Of a stretch of DNA of 64,000 nucleotides, positions 12,096 through 22,637 are shown one piece after another. The position numbers and the translations under genes are program-made. The stretch lies in contig OY747723.1 of the NCBI GenBank assembly GCA_963556495.2, forward strand, positions 11,750,501 through 11,814,500, given 5' to 3'. Within the stretch, counting starts at the first letter, position 1; the number at the start of each line of letters is the position of its first letter. Source of the DNA: Valencia hispanica (taxonomy: Eukaryota; Chordata; Actinopteri; Cyprinodontiformes; Valenciidae). The notes below the pieces were generated by a model. It did no database searches. It saw only the letters and a list, made by a program, of their open reading frames with translations, and was not told the DNA's origin.

Positions 12096-12399
12096 ACATT
12101 TGCACCAAGTGGTAAGAGGTGTGAATACTAACATGTCTAAATGAAGGATGGCCTTCAGATTTTTGCATCACCGTTTTTAAGAAATGGTCCAAAATTGAAA
12201 ATATTTGGTTAACGCGACCCCTGGCACTTTCATAAGTAGCAGTAATACTTTGGGAGACTCATCTGAAGGAGGATGTCTTTTTAATGGGACACTTGGACCA
12301 AGAGCGGATCACTGTGACTACAACACACATCATTCTATTTGGAGGTGACAAAAAACCAGCAACCTCTGTAGTACCAATGCTATGAGCTAAAAAAGTTAA

Positions 12400-13075
12400 C
12401 TTACACCCCTGAGATTCAGTTTTCATCACAGATTCCTCAATATATTTAGGTTTGGACTTTGACTGGGCAATCTAACACAAGGATATACTTTGGTCGTCCA
12501 TGTCTTAGATGTATGAAATCAAATGAAAAATCCTACTGAGAAGTTAATTCATCTGGAACACAGCTGAAGCCCGAAGGACACCGGCTCTAGAGGATTCCAT
12601 TGTAGCTTTAGCCCTGTATTTAGCTCTACCTATCTTTCTATCAAATATGTTCAGCTTCCACGTTTCTTTCTTTTAAAAATAAGCATCCCCAAAGCATGAT
12701 GCTGCCACCACCATGTTTAATAGGGGAGATGGTGTTCTCAGGACGATGTGCAGTGTAAGTTTTCCTCCACACCCAGCCTTTTATATCTAGGCTAACATGT
12801 TTATTTTTGGTCTCATATGATTGTAGTTTTTTCATCCACATGTTTACTGTGTCCTCTACATGACTTGCGGCAAACTGAAAACTGGAATTTTAAGGGCTGT
12901 CTTTAAAAAGAAAGAAAAAAAAAGAACTAAGCATCATATCCCTTCCACTTCATAAATATTTGGTACTATTTTTTGATCAAGCACATGAAATCCGTTGAGG
13001 TCTGTGGTTGCAACTTGACAAAATATGAAAAAGTTTATCAAGTTAATGAATACTTTGAAAGGCATTGTCTTGCAA
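12400..13075 (-). pseudogene. Tc1 transposon relic with transposase fragment
   Basis: On the minus strand, 12841-12641 encodes [23 protein letters not shown] followed by GSIMLWGC, a typical stretch between the two catalytic Asp residues of Tc1 transposases. The right side (12960-13075) has the subterminal text with caacttgacaaaatatgaaaaag and gaatacttt. The left side has ttaggtttggactttgactgggc. Both catalytic motifs outside the fragment are lost. Confidence 0.75.
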
Positions 13076-14448
13076 AAAAAAGAAAGAAAAAAACAACAAC
13101 TGCGAAGATTAATTTAAAATGTCTACTTCAACTATAGTTCTCCAAGTCATGTACTTTTAAGCAACGACTTGCACACTTAAAAAAAAGGATAATGTGAGAA
13201 ACCATATGGCGGTGGATTTTGCACCGAACAAAGAGTGCAAGTTAATGTTCGATGATGTTGGAGCTACAGTGAAATCCGTTTGCATTTTTCGTCTGTAAGA
13301 TAAAATCTTTTGTGGTTTTCTTTTTTCTTCTTGCAGCAGCTTTGAGTTTCTTGCAAACATGCTACTGACTGACAGGTACAACATGTAAGGCACCCAGTTT
13401 AGATATGAAAGACAAAATGATCTTGACATTCACCAAAAAAGGATGTTTAGCATATTGTGAAACAAATGTAAGTAATTCAAGGGACTGAGTTAGTTTATTT
13501 TTTCAGTAGTAGACACAAAAGTTGCCTGTGTGAAAAATGTAAAATTATTGGTACTCTTCCATAGAACCGCCTTTGAAAGGTGGCATGCTGAAATGACACG
13601 TTCAATGAAAACGACACGCACGCACATACACGCAAGCATCCAGAAACACACCTGCCAGTGGAGAATAATGCTCCAGATGAGCCCGAGAATCAGTTTGTGA
13701 TTGCCATCAACGATGTCTGCTGCTCCAATATTCACCAAATCAACCTGCAGAGGGGTAGTAAAGACACAAAAATGTCATGATGGCTTCGTTTTCCAACACC
13801 CAAACTGCTTTTCTTACCTCCTATCATTCTTATTTTTCACATAATGTCTCCAATTGTAGCTGAATATCATTATTTAGTGACAAAGACCTTAGATTGTGGG
13901 ATTACTTATTAACAAAGATTGTGCTACACTTATAGTTATACTGAAATGTATTTTAAAGTGTTTATTTTAGTGTTAAGAACCTTGAAAGATCGCCTGTGGT
14001 CTTCTGTGGAAAAGGTCCAACACATCAATTCCTATTCGTGTCCTGATTGGACTGTTTTTTTAAAAAACCTGTATTTTATCTTTGTCAACATTGCCTGTTT
14101 GCCTGCACACAATCCTGAGAAGCATGGGCGTAAAGTACTTGGGGTATGCGTGGAACATGTCCCTCGCACTTCCCCTTTCGGTGCCCTCTTTCTCTCAAAC
14201 GTTTTTTTTTTTTTTGCTATTATGCAGTAGCGCATTTTTCCGAGCTGTCTTCAAACGCACCTTAAGCGTACACATGCTAACGCGGACGTTCGGTGGATCT
14301 CCGACAGCATGTTCAGCAAACAAGCCAGAGCCAGCAAAAGGCAAAACACTTTGCACAGTTTTTTCCAATCTGTGTAATTGAGTTATGCTGTTGCATGCAG
14401 ATAATGTTAGCTAAATGATGGCTAGTTAATACACACCAATATATTATG
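13076..14448. other. Intron sequence flanking exon 5
   Basis: Apart from exon 5 (13652-13744), no gene, RNA or repeat family was recognised. Confidence 0.45.
13652..13744 (-). CDS. dmd: Dystrophin-family exon 5 (end of CH1)
   Basis: A 93-bp exon of 31 codons, the same length as mammalian dystrophin exon 5. It reads [18 protein letters not shown] and ends [11 protein letters not shown]. The [22 protein letters not shown] signature is the last part of the first CH domain and lies in or near an actin-binding surface in this family. The acceptor is cctctgcag before GTTGAT; the donor is TGGCAG followed by gtgtgt. Frame is phase 0 at both ends, joining exons 4 and 6 cleanly. Ile replaces the usual Thr after HKL. 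Confidence 0.93.
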
Positions 14449-14814
14449 TAGGGATGTTTGATATCGGCTTTTTTGGGGTATTTAAAAAAAAAATCTGATA
14501 TATTCTAAATCTTAATTAACATAGATAGACATCTACCTAAACACTGAAGGTTGGCTCAGAAATCTAGAAGCCACAGGATATACTGCCAGTTTTACTAAAC
14601 AAACAAAAAATACCTCAAAAACTATATCTTAGATTTGTCATATTTTGAGTGAGAGGGGAAGCAGCTGGAGGCTTTAACGTATAATGTTGTGCATGGTATG
14701 AAAGTAAGGTATAAAAGTTGTCATTAAAAAGGTAAAACCCGCAACTGATAATTTACATCTTAATGCCAAAATTTGCAGATAATGATGGTAGGCTGAAATT
14801 ATCGGACATTCCTA
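14449..14814. mobile_element. hAT-type MITE
   Basis: A 366-bp non-coding element with ends TAGGGATGTTTGATATCGG and AAATTATCGGACATTCCTA. Flanking octamers ATATTATG and ATATTAGG match at 7 of 8 positions, as expected of a hAT target-site duplication. No transposase coding. Confidence 0.85.
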
Positions 14815-14944
14815 ATATTAGGTAAGCTAGTTAAAAATACTAATGCTGTTGTTACCTATGTTACATCCCTTGCTATTTAGTTCATGGAATAAACTTAATT
14901 CTTTTTCCATTTCTGTGAAGAACTTGTGCTCACTGTTGCTTTCC

Positions 14945-15262
14945 ACATTTTTTAAAGAAATCTTTATTACCACAATAGACAGAGCAGGGTCAGGGAGGGT
15001 CTGCACAGGTGAAAAGAGAACACAAGTTGCTGAGAAAAAGGTTGGGTAATTTTCACAATAATTTCACTGCTACTTATCCTAATTCTGTCTCAAAAATCTG
15101 ATTTTTACATTTTTTTAAAATCTTTATTGCCATGATAGAAAGAGCAGAGTCAGGGAGGAGACACAGGGCCAGGGGCCAGCAGTAAGCACAGTGATGCAGG
15201 GTCTTTACAGGTAAAGAGAGATTAGAACTTGCTGAGAAAAAGATTGCGAGGAGAAAACAGGC
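14945..15262. repeat. Direct duplication, ~160-bp period
   Basis: The stretch running aaatctttatt, atag.aagagcag.gtcaggga, caggt.aa.agaga, ttgctgagaaaaag occurs at 14951-15042 and again at about 15114-15243. The second copy has an insertion containing two short GGGCCAG repeats. Identity by eye is about 80%. Confidence 0.7.
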
Positions 15263-16364
15263 AAGTATCAGGACAGGATTTTCAAAGATATTTCAGAATT
15301 ACTCTCATTCACAATCCAAAATACTTTTATCTGTATTTCAATAGGTAGCCCAGGGAGAAGGTCACGTGTCAGAGCAAAGACCAGGCAGTCAGGGAGAGCC
15401 TTCAGACTGTAAGGGAGCAGGGGATGGATCTTCTGTGGTCATTTTAAAACCACATCAGCCAGATCCTACGACCAATAAGTGTGAAAAGTTGGCTAGTAAA
15501 ATTCTATTTATTTGTTCATGGCAGGTGCTGCACTGAAACTATGCTTTTAATAATAGTAATAATGATAATAACTGTCTTTGAACCCCAATTAACATTGCTA
15601 ATTGCCAGCACACTCATTGTGCAACAGTGATTAAATGATTCTTTAGCCACTAGGAAGTGTGCGATTGAATGTGAGAGGATGATAAATCACTCAATAGACC
15701 TCTGGAAAATGTGTCCTCCTCGACTCGGAGATGATGGTTACGTCCCTGCTGAGAAGAGACTTGTGCCCTTATCATCCAATGGGGACCCCTGGCCCATAAC
15801 CTATTTTTTTATGTACTTTTATACTTATATCTGGTTCCAGCTGTCTGCAAGGACTATCCAAACTTTCAAGTTGGTTAGACAGACACCTGTTGCCTTATCT
15901 CAATACTAAAAGTAACCCAGACTTGTCTCATGGGCAACAGGCTGAGGCTCTTTTGACAAAGGATCTCAAGCTCTCTGATAGCTAAAAGCCTGAGATCCAG
16001 AAAGGAAGAGACTAATGTTATAAATCAGACATGAGATGGGAATATTCAGTGACATTCTGCTGAGCTGGAACTGCATAAGTAAAGATGTGGAAGACAGAAC
16101 TTCACATCCTTAACAGTTTTTTTTTAAATCTATATAACAGATAGGTAACATATTAAGAATAGATTATTTCATACAAGGCTTCATGAAAGTCTGATAAAGT
16201 CTGGATAAGACTTAGAGCTTTATCAATTTACTGATTTCTGAATGTTCCTTCATTATTTCAGATTTATCTCAATTATTCTTATCATAGACTCCTCACTCTT
16301 GGTTGGTTTGACATCATATTTTATCTTAGTGTGGTTTAATACTTATATACAATCGTTAAATATT
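15263..16364. other. Intron 4, nothing recognised
   Basis: Unique-looking sequence without a supported gene, RNA or mobile element. Confidence 0.4.
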
Positions 16365-16365
16365 A

Positions 16366-16600
16366 GTGGTGTAACGGTACATGTATAAGTATTCTGATTT
16401 TTTGTGTATAGCTACAATTGAAAAAGAAAGATGGACCGAACCAAACGCATCTTTCAACAGCAATAAGGTCCATAACACGCTCCACACTGAACTGAATGAC
16501 TCACCTGAAACAATGTCAAGCTGAATGTAAACATTACTGATACTAGAAAAAAAAAAACAGCTGACATCCACATGGATACCAGTAGCATCCAGTCAGCCAA
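16366..16600. mobile_element. hAT-like MITE fragment
   Basis: Begins TAGTGGTGTAACGGTACATG, the typical end of a widespread fish non-autonomous hAT family. The matching opposite end was not found, so the copy is truncated. Confidence 0.5.
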
Positions 16601-16754
16601 AACTCCCTATTTTGTATGCAATACAAGTCTGCGAAATACCAGTTGATGAGGTAGGAATTTGGCCCACAGCTGCCCATGCTGCATTCAACTACAGCTGTGA
16701 GAGTAGGCTGTCAAAATATCAAAACAACTCCAAAGTGATTTAAGCATGTTTAAT

Positions 16755-16930
16755 TCCTAAAGGAGTCATCACCTGAAATTATCACTTTTCCACGTGAAAA
16801 CATGTATATTATGGTTTCCTAATGATTTTACACTGGCCGGGAAGCCGATATGTAAAAGTAGAGTGTTTGTTTACCTTTGGCTTCTTCAACCAGCCCACGT
16901 GCACTCATTTACGTGATCTTAATTTCTAGC
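16755..16930. mobile_element. DNA-transposon end, same family as 41567-42545
   Basis: Starts TAAAGGAGTCATCACCTG and shares, in order, tcacttttcca, gtttgtttacc, caaccagcccacgtgca and tttaatttct with the reverse complement of 42545-42395. Only one terminus of the element is present. Confidence 0.7.
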
Positions 16931-16979
16931 TCTGTAGTTATGCTGCTATAGGCTTAGACTGCTGGAGGACAGACTTACC

Positions 16980-17620
16980 AATTTTCTTCACTCTGCTACT
17001 TCCTTTTTCTACTACTACTCTCCAGTTGTATTACAGTATATTCTGTTATTTCGACTGTTAACTTTGTGTTCTCTCAGTGTTTTTCTCTCCATAGAAGATA
17101 TACCTGGTCTGGTATCCTGCTTGGCTGCAACGCCCTGTTGGACGGGGGCATCGACTGGGAAGATGCTCCCAGTAACTGAACATCCACTGTGTCCTGATAT
17201 CAACTTTTTACTTTCTGTAACATAGAAAGTATTCTCATATCAGATCTTCTGTTCCTTCTGTGTCTCTGCTCTGTCTTCTCAAACCCCCAGACGGTCGTGG
17301 CAGATGGCCACTCCTACTGAGCCTGGTTCTGTTGGAGGTTTCTTCCTGTTAAAGGGGAGTTTTTCCTCTCCACTGTCGCTACATGCTTGCTCAGTATGAG
17401 GGATTGCTGAAGGATTGCTGTGGTTGGAAAGTCGGCATCAACGGGGCCCAACCTCACCCCAATGACTGACGCAATCTGCTGGGATTCCTTAAATAGGAAA
17501 CTTTTTAACTGATTGGAATGTTTGTATAAATGTATTGAAATGACTTCTTGTTAAGTGCCTTGAGATGACATCTGTTGTGAATTGGCGCTATATAAATAAA
17601 CTGAATTGAATTGAATTATG
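16980..17620 (+). mobile_element. Non-LTR retrotransposon 3' tail (GAATT-tailed family)
   Basis: Contains tctggtatcctgcttggctg, ggaggtttcttcctgttaaa and the terminal ggcgctatataaataaac followed by tandem TGAATTGAAT units. This is the familiar 3' end of a fish non-LTR family resembling RTE/Expander-type tails; the clade name is from memory. An inverted copy lies at 56955-57590. No RT coding is included. Confidence 0.75.
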
Positions 17621-18599
17621 TCTGATGCTAATTGTTTAATATGAATGTCAAAATTTCACATCGGATCAATAAACAGGTTAATAACTATATAAGCCTGATT
17701 GTTTTTTGTTTTTGTTTTATTATACAATATTATAATTTTACACAATAATAAATGCATATCTCTACAGTAGTAATACATCAATGGTGTTTCTTGGAATGTG
17801 TGAAAGCTTAACCGACACTAGCAATTCGGCAAACATAAGGAGAAAACCCAGTCTTCTTCACTACTTAGCCACATTTACAGTAGAAAAGCCAGAGTAGGGT
17901 TTTTCTTGACTGAATGGGTCTTTAGATATTCTTTAAGCTTTTTACAACATCACTATTCAAGTTTCATGATTTTTGTTTTACCATTGTGAAATAATGTCAT
18001 GTACTGTAGTGTTTTACCCTATGAAATATTCAGTCATCATTAAACTACTTTGATGGCCATAACTCAACTTCCACACATACAATAGTCTATATACATCCAA
18101 ACGAGGTATGTAGACAAAGTTTTTTTTTGTCTATGTTCACTTGGTGTGCCTTCCATTGCAGTAGGGATTATTATTTTCTGTCAAATCACTTTAGCATATG
18201 TGCACATCCAAACTGTAATTAAGTGGATTTTAGTGTGTGTATACTCACATTGTTCTTCTGCAAGATTTGCAGAGCACGGTTGACATTGTTAAGCGAGTGA
18301 ACACGGCTGGTCCCTTTCTCCAGTCTTACCTGTGCTCACATACAGAAAGCATGGAAAGGATATTGAGGTATAAGCACACCTTGCACAGAGCATGTATAAG
18401 AGCTACATAAAGCCGAATTATAATAAATGTGTGTGTTTGCATGTGTGAATGGATGCTGTTATAAAATCAGATCAAAGGTAAATCAATCAGTCTTTTTTTC
18501 TAAGGTTAGGTACAGGAAGTAGTACTGGCATGGCAGATAAAAATGAGAGAACACAAAAGGGAGAAAACTGTCACACTTAAATGTTTCAGATCAACAAAC
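17621..18599. other. Intron sequence flanking exon 4
   Basis: Holds exon 4 (18249-18329). Otherwise unique-looking, with no further feature supported. Confidence 0.4.
18249..18329 (-). CDS. dmd: Dystrophin-family exon 4 (CH1)
   Basis: An 81-bp exon of 27 codons: V, then RLEKGTSRVHSLNNVN and RALQILQKNN. The core aligns with KGSTRVHALNNVNKALRVLQNNN of mammalian dystrophin exon 4. That exon has 78 bp, so this one has one extra codon, placed at its 5' end. The acceptor is gagcacag before GTAAGA, so the exon oddly begins with a donor-like GTAAG. The donor is AACAAT followed by gtgagt. No other acceptor keeps the frame with exon 3. Phase 0 at both ends. Confidence 0.88.
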
Positions 18600-19460
18600 A
18601 TAACCTGAGTGAACACAAAAAAACTGTTTTTAAACTATGATTTTACATATTAAGGGGGAACATCTATCCAAACCATCCTGGCCCTAGAAGAAAAACGTAA
18701 GTGAACCCTAAACATAATAACAGGTTGTCTCCAACAACTGCCGTCAAGCATTTCTGGTAACTGCCGGTGAATTTGTGAAGAAAGTTTTTCTCAGTTTTTG
18801 CAGAATTCTTCACGCCTGACTGTCTCAATCTGATTTAGGTCTTGACTTTGACTAGAAAAACCACAAAACCTTTTTAATTTTTTTGCCATTCAGAGGTGGT
18901 ATATTATTGGTGTGCTTTACATCGTTGTTCTGCTGTTCATCCTAAATGTGCTGGAGCTTAACATCACAAACCAATGGTGTGGCATTCTTCTTCTGCTAGA
19001 GAGCAGAATTTATGGTTTCATAAATTATGGCAACTCATTCAGATCCTAAAGGAGCAAACAGGCCAAGAACGCAACGCTACCACCGCCATGTTTGACAGTT
19101 TGCATGGTGTTATATGTGGTGTCAGATTTAGACCAGATGTAACAAGGCACAAATCTTCTAAAAAAGGCTCCACTTTTGTCCCATCATAAAATAACATTTC
19201 CCAAAAGTCTTGGGGATTTGTCAAGAATTTTTTGGAAAAATGTGAGAAAGTCTTCTGTGTTGTTTTTAGTCAGCAGCGGTTTTTGCCTTGGGACTCTAAT
19301 GAATACCCTTATTTTCAGTCTCCCTTATTGTTGAATCATGAACACTGGACTTAACTGAGTCAAGTGAGGCCAGCACAGCTTTAGATGTTGCCCTGGGTTC
19401 TTTAACAACCTCCCTGATGAGTTGTCAATGCACTCATGAACTAATTTTGTTAGGCCAGTC
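18600..19460 (-). mobile_element. Decayed DNA-transposon relic
   Basis: Text such as gcaacgctaccaccgccatg, ccacttttgtcccatcataa and tttcccaaaagtcttgggga resembles the antisense of Tc1/mariner-like transposase regions common in fish. No catalytic motif can be read, and the ends are not defined. Confidence 0.45.
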
Positions 19461-19479
19461 ACTCCTCAGGTCACGTTGT

Positions 19480-21000
19480 AGATGCAGGCACGGTGAGGTA
19501 ATATAAATGATAAAAGTCTTGAAAGAAAAATAAATACAAACTCACAGAGGCAATAACAGGACTGGGAATAGACGGGTTGGCACAAAACATGGAAATGGAA
19601 GAGATGAAGAGCGAACAGAGCAACGGAAGAATCCAGATAGGTGTGAAGGAGAGAGAAGAGCTTAATACTCAGGGAGAGGTGGAAATAAAGAAATTTAAAG
19701 AGGTAATCAGAGGTGAGTAGTGGGCGCTGGCAGAGGAGAGGAGGAGCAAACACTAAGACAAAACATAAAAACTAACAACAGTAGGATCAATTAACTACAA
19801 TAGAAGTATCTTTTTTTTATGTGTCCTGTTTGGCAGTGTGGAGCTCAGAATTGGTGTCTGAGTACCAAGTAGAAGCCCAACAGATTTACTTTCACAAGCG
19901 GAGCAGTACAGCTTTTGCTATTGTACTCCACTTGATATATGTGTGAAAAATATTTATTATGAATTGCTGGGGGTTTTCTTTCCTGATGTTATGGACACGG
20001 AGATGGAAAATTAAGGGGAAGAAAGAAAGAAGACGAAGAAGAGAGGTAGGAAACAAAAAGTCAAAAGAGAGGGTGAGTTGAAAATGCAAGAGAGGAAGGG
20101 GAACAAAGAAAACACAGGAAAACATCCAATTCTGCCTCCATACCCACAGGACTGCAGAGAGAGGGGAAAAAACAAAACAAAACACGAAAAAGGAACATCA
20201 CCAAAACAAACCAAACATCGTGAACTAAGAACTACACAACCACATCACACAAAAATGGATATAAAAACACAACAACAATGTCACAGAAAAACTCATGGTA
20301 CCGTTTAATCAAGCTCGAATAATGATAACCTCAGCCCACGAATATATCTGTACACACCAGAGACCCCACATCTATGTGTGTGGTGTGAGCATGCTGGTGC
20401 ATATAAGGTTTCTCCATAAGAGTGTTCGATAGCTGGTGTGAGCAGGCATCAATCCGTCCCCCAGGAATCGATGCAGACATGAAGGAGATCGGAGCCAAGA
20501 CGTCCAAAGGACCCCCAGAGCCCCAGGTGGACCCGGGCGAGGCCGACCTCATCCCCCAAGAGAGGAGCAAAGGAAAACCCCTGGGGAACATCCAGCGGCT
20601 ACTATGCAGCGGCCCGGGGGGCAGCAGTGACGAGCCCACGGGCCCCGCCGGCAACCAGCCGCGCCACGGCGGGCCAGTCCATGGACCAGGAGAGCCAGGA
20701 CCAAGGGGCGCCCCACCCCCCAACAGGGACCCGACAAGGGACCGGCCGACAAAGGGCCCCCGGCACCGCAGGCCGCCACGCGCCGCCGCCACCCTAGGCC
20801 AATCCCCACCGCCAACATCCCAGCGCCCTGCCCCACGTCAATACAATAGAAGTATCTAATCAGAAGTAAATAACCAACTAAAAATAAAACTGAAGACAGG
20901 AAACAAAAAATTAATACAGCTAAACATAATGAAACAAGACTGATCAAAAATACAAGCGTGGAAGAAAACCAAAACAATCCCAGATTGTTCACTAATCGTT
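19480..21000. mobile_element. Purine-rich non-autonomous element, interrupted by a LINE
   Basis: The sequence to the left (19500-19795) and right (20858-20990) of the LINE insert is A/G-rich with recurring aggaaac, caagac and actaac words. It resembles 35850-36557 in composition and some shared words. Boundaries and class are uncertain. Confidence 0.35.
19812..20841 (-). mobile_element. 5'-truncated polyadenylated LINE insertion (family X)
   Basis: A 1030-bp insert flanked by the identical 16-bp sequence TACAATAGAAGTATCT at 19796-19811 and 20842-20857. A poly(T) run at its left end marks a minus-strand poly(A) tail. It is the inverted counterpart of 27130-28140. Long perfect duplication, poly(A) and truncation at the other end indicate target-primed reverse transcription. 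No RT motif is present; the GC-rich 20420-20860 frames are not considered genes. Clade unassigned. Confidence 0.85.
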
Positions 21001-21462
21001 TTTTTAGATTTGTGGATAATGGTTCCCACTGTTTTTACAATAAATAAATGAAACTCATAGTTGAGGATCTAAGCCATTTAAGTGTGACAAAAAACCAAAA
21101 ATCAGAAGGAATCTGTATATAGGGGGCCAAATATGTCTACAGTTTAACTCCAAGTTAATGTTGAAAATCTAAATACTTCTGGCACAAATAAACGCAACAC
21201 ATTTTGAAGATACAATACAGTACAGTATTACGTTTTCAATAGCCAACAATAACTTCACATTGGACAAACAACATAAAATGCAAACCACTTTTCTGATGCA
21301 GTTAGATTAGCAAATACATCAAATTTCTGCATTTACCGAAAGTCTCATTCAAAAGTCTGCTTTTAACCCAAGAGCTGTGTGGGGACTACGGGGAGGCAGG
21401 GTACCCAGATGTGCAGCTCTGATGTATGTGTGTGTCCCTGCTTATTCCATCCATTGTAATAA

Positions 21463-21503
21463 AGAGTGGTGTGTGTGTGTGTGCGTGCCTGTGTGTGTGT
21501 GTG
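21463..21503. repeat. (TG)n microsatellite next to exon 3
   Basis: An imperfect TG run with GTGCGTGCC interruptions, beginning about 8 bp after the exon 3 splice donor on the gene's strand. Confidence 0.9.
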
Positions 21504-21510
21504 CCCTTAC

Positions 21511-21603
21511 TAGCTCATGTCCTATGAGTCCCTCCAGCAGCTCCAGCAGGCGTCGTCCATCACACAGATCTGAGAACAGATCCTCCACAGGTTGTTTTCT
21601 TGT
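21511..21603 (-). CDS. dmd: Dystrophin-family exon 3 (CH1)
   Basis: A 93-bp exon of 31 codons, matching the length and phase of mammalian dystrophin exon 3. It begins TRKQPVEDLFSDL and has DGRRLLELLEGL before ending GHEL. FSDL.DGRRLL.LLEGL is the CH1 actin-binding signature. The acceptor is tgtttcag before ACAAGA; the donor is GAGCTA followed by gtaagg. The first residues (TRKQPV against FGKQHI in human) and the last four are more diverged than the core. This is the most 5' coding exon recognised in the window. Confidence 0.88.
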
Positions 21604-22637
21604 CTGAAACACAGAGACGGTGATACACTTTAACAGAATGTACTAAAACTTAGGGAGAAAAGCAATGCATTAAGATATTTTCTCAAGATCCGCACGTTCA
21701 TAAAAGAATGTTCATGTTCATAGAAAAAAAAAAATAGTCGTAGTGAATCAGAACGAGAACTAGGGCTGGACGATAATTCAATAACATATATAAATCGATA
21801 GATTGACGTGTTCTGCGATAGAAAAAAAAGGGTTGATAAAAAGTTCAATAAAAAAAGGTTTCCCTTCCTTTTTCATTATAAGCTATCAGATAGCTTAACA
21901 CTACATTCATTACTTATTCCAAACTAATCCCGAATGCAGACCCAGGCATGCTCCATCACAAAGCCTTCTCAAACCACAAAAGAGAGCAAATGACTTGAGC
22001 TGCAAAAGATGTCACAGCAAGGAGAGGTGGAGGAAGTTTCAGTAGTTCATCAGCAGGTAAATGTTGCATCCCGTTTTGAACATGGGATGCACATCAACAC
22101 TAAATGTAACAATAACGAGCAAAATAAAAGGAAATACTACGGCCAACAAGGTTGTCGTTCCGGGACCTAAGCATGAACCCCCCCAGGGACACGCACAACA
22201 CACCCGGGCCGTGTGGCCAACAACACACTCCACTTTAAAAATGTCCACCCGCTACTCCACCACATCCTCGGAAGCGGAAACGCTTTCAAAGATACAAACA
22301 TAGGTGGAAATACCTGCTAGCTTCAGCTCTCTATTACAGGACTCAGACATCATTAAGTAGCTTGTTAGCTGTAGCTTCAGCAGCTGTACTGAATCTGAAT
22401 CAGCTTTATTAGCCTGGTTTTTGCATACATACTAAACAAAAGGTCTTGGCCATTAATATAAAAAGCATCAAGATAAGCCCACAATTTAAATTAATAACAT
22501 AATTTAACATTTTTTATCAATATTATAATGATTGATAACTAGGGATGTAGGAAAATATCGATACGCCAATATATCACAATATTTTAGGTCACGATATTGT
22601 ATCGATATTCAAAAGCAATGTATAGATTTTTATTTTT

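Larger units (their letters stand above)
2330..21603 (-). other. dmd: Dystrophin-family gene, partial locus (actin-binding domain exons 3-6)
   Basis: Five colinear minus-strand exons encode the N-terminal tandem calponin-homology (CH) actin-binding region of a dystrophin/utrophin-type protein. This family links cortical F-actin to the dystroglycan complex at the muscle membrane. Residues favouring dystrophin over utrophin are VDLVNIG and GLIW in exon 5, and NTRQYPQ and NALIHSH in exon 6. Some positions ([14 protein letters not shown]) look utrophin-like. Introns run 3181, 4504, 8387 and 2762 bp in transcript order, and the intron upstream of exon 3 exceeds 42 kb. Mammalian dystrophin also has very large 5' introns. 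Exons 1-2 and exon 7 onward lie outside the window or were not recognised. A teleost dystrophin paralogue or utrophin is the alternative; the dystrophin/utrophin family itself is secure. Confidence 0.85.

Noticed and set aside
20331..20992. Pro/Gly-rich frames of about 145-153 residues on both strands
   Set aside because: These come from GC-rich LINE family X. Frames are open on both strands because of base composition, with no domain motif.
21400..21510. TG repeats as CRISPR-like array or regulatory array
   Set aside because: Ordinary dinucleotide microsatellite in a vertebrate intron.
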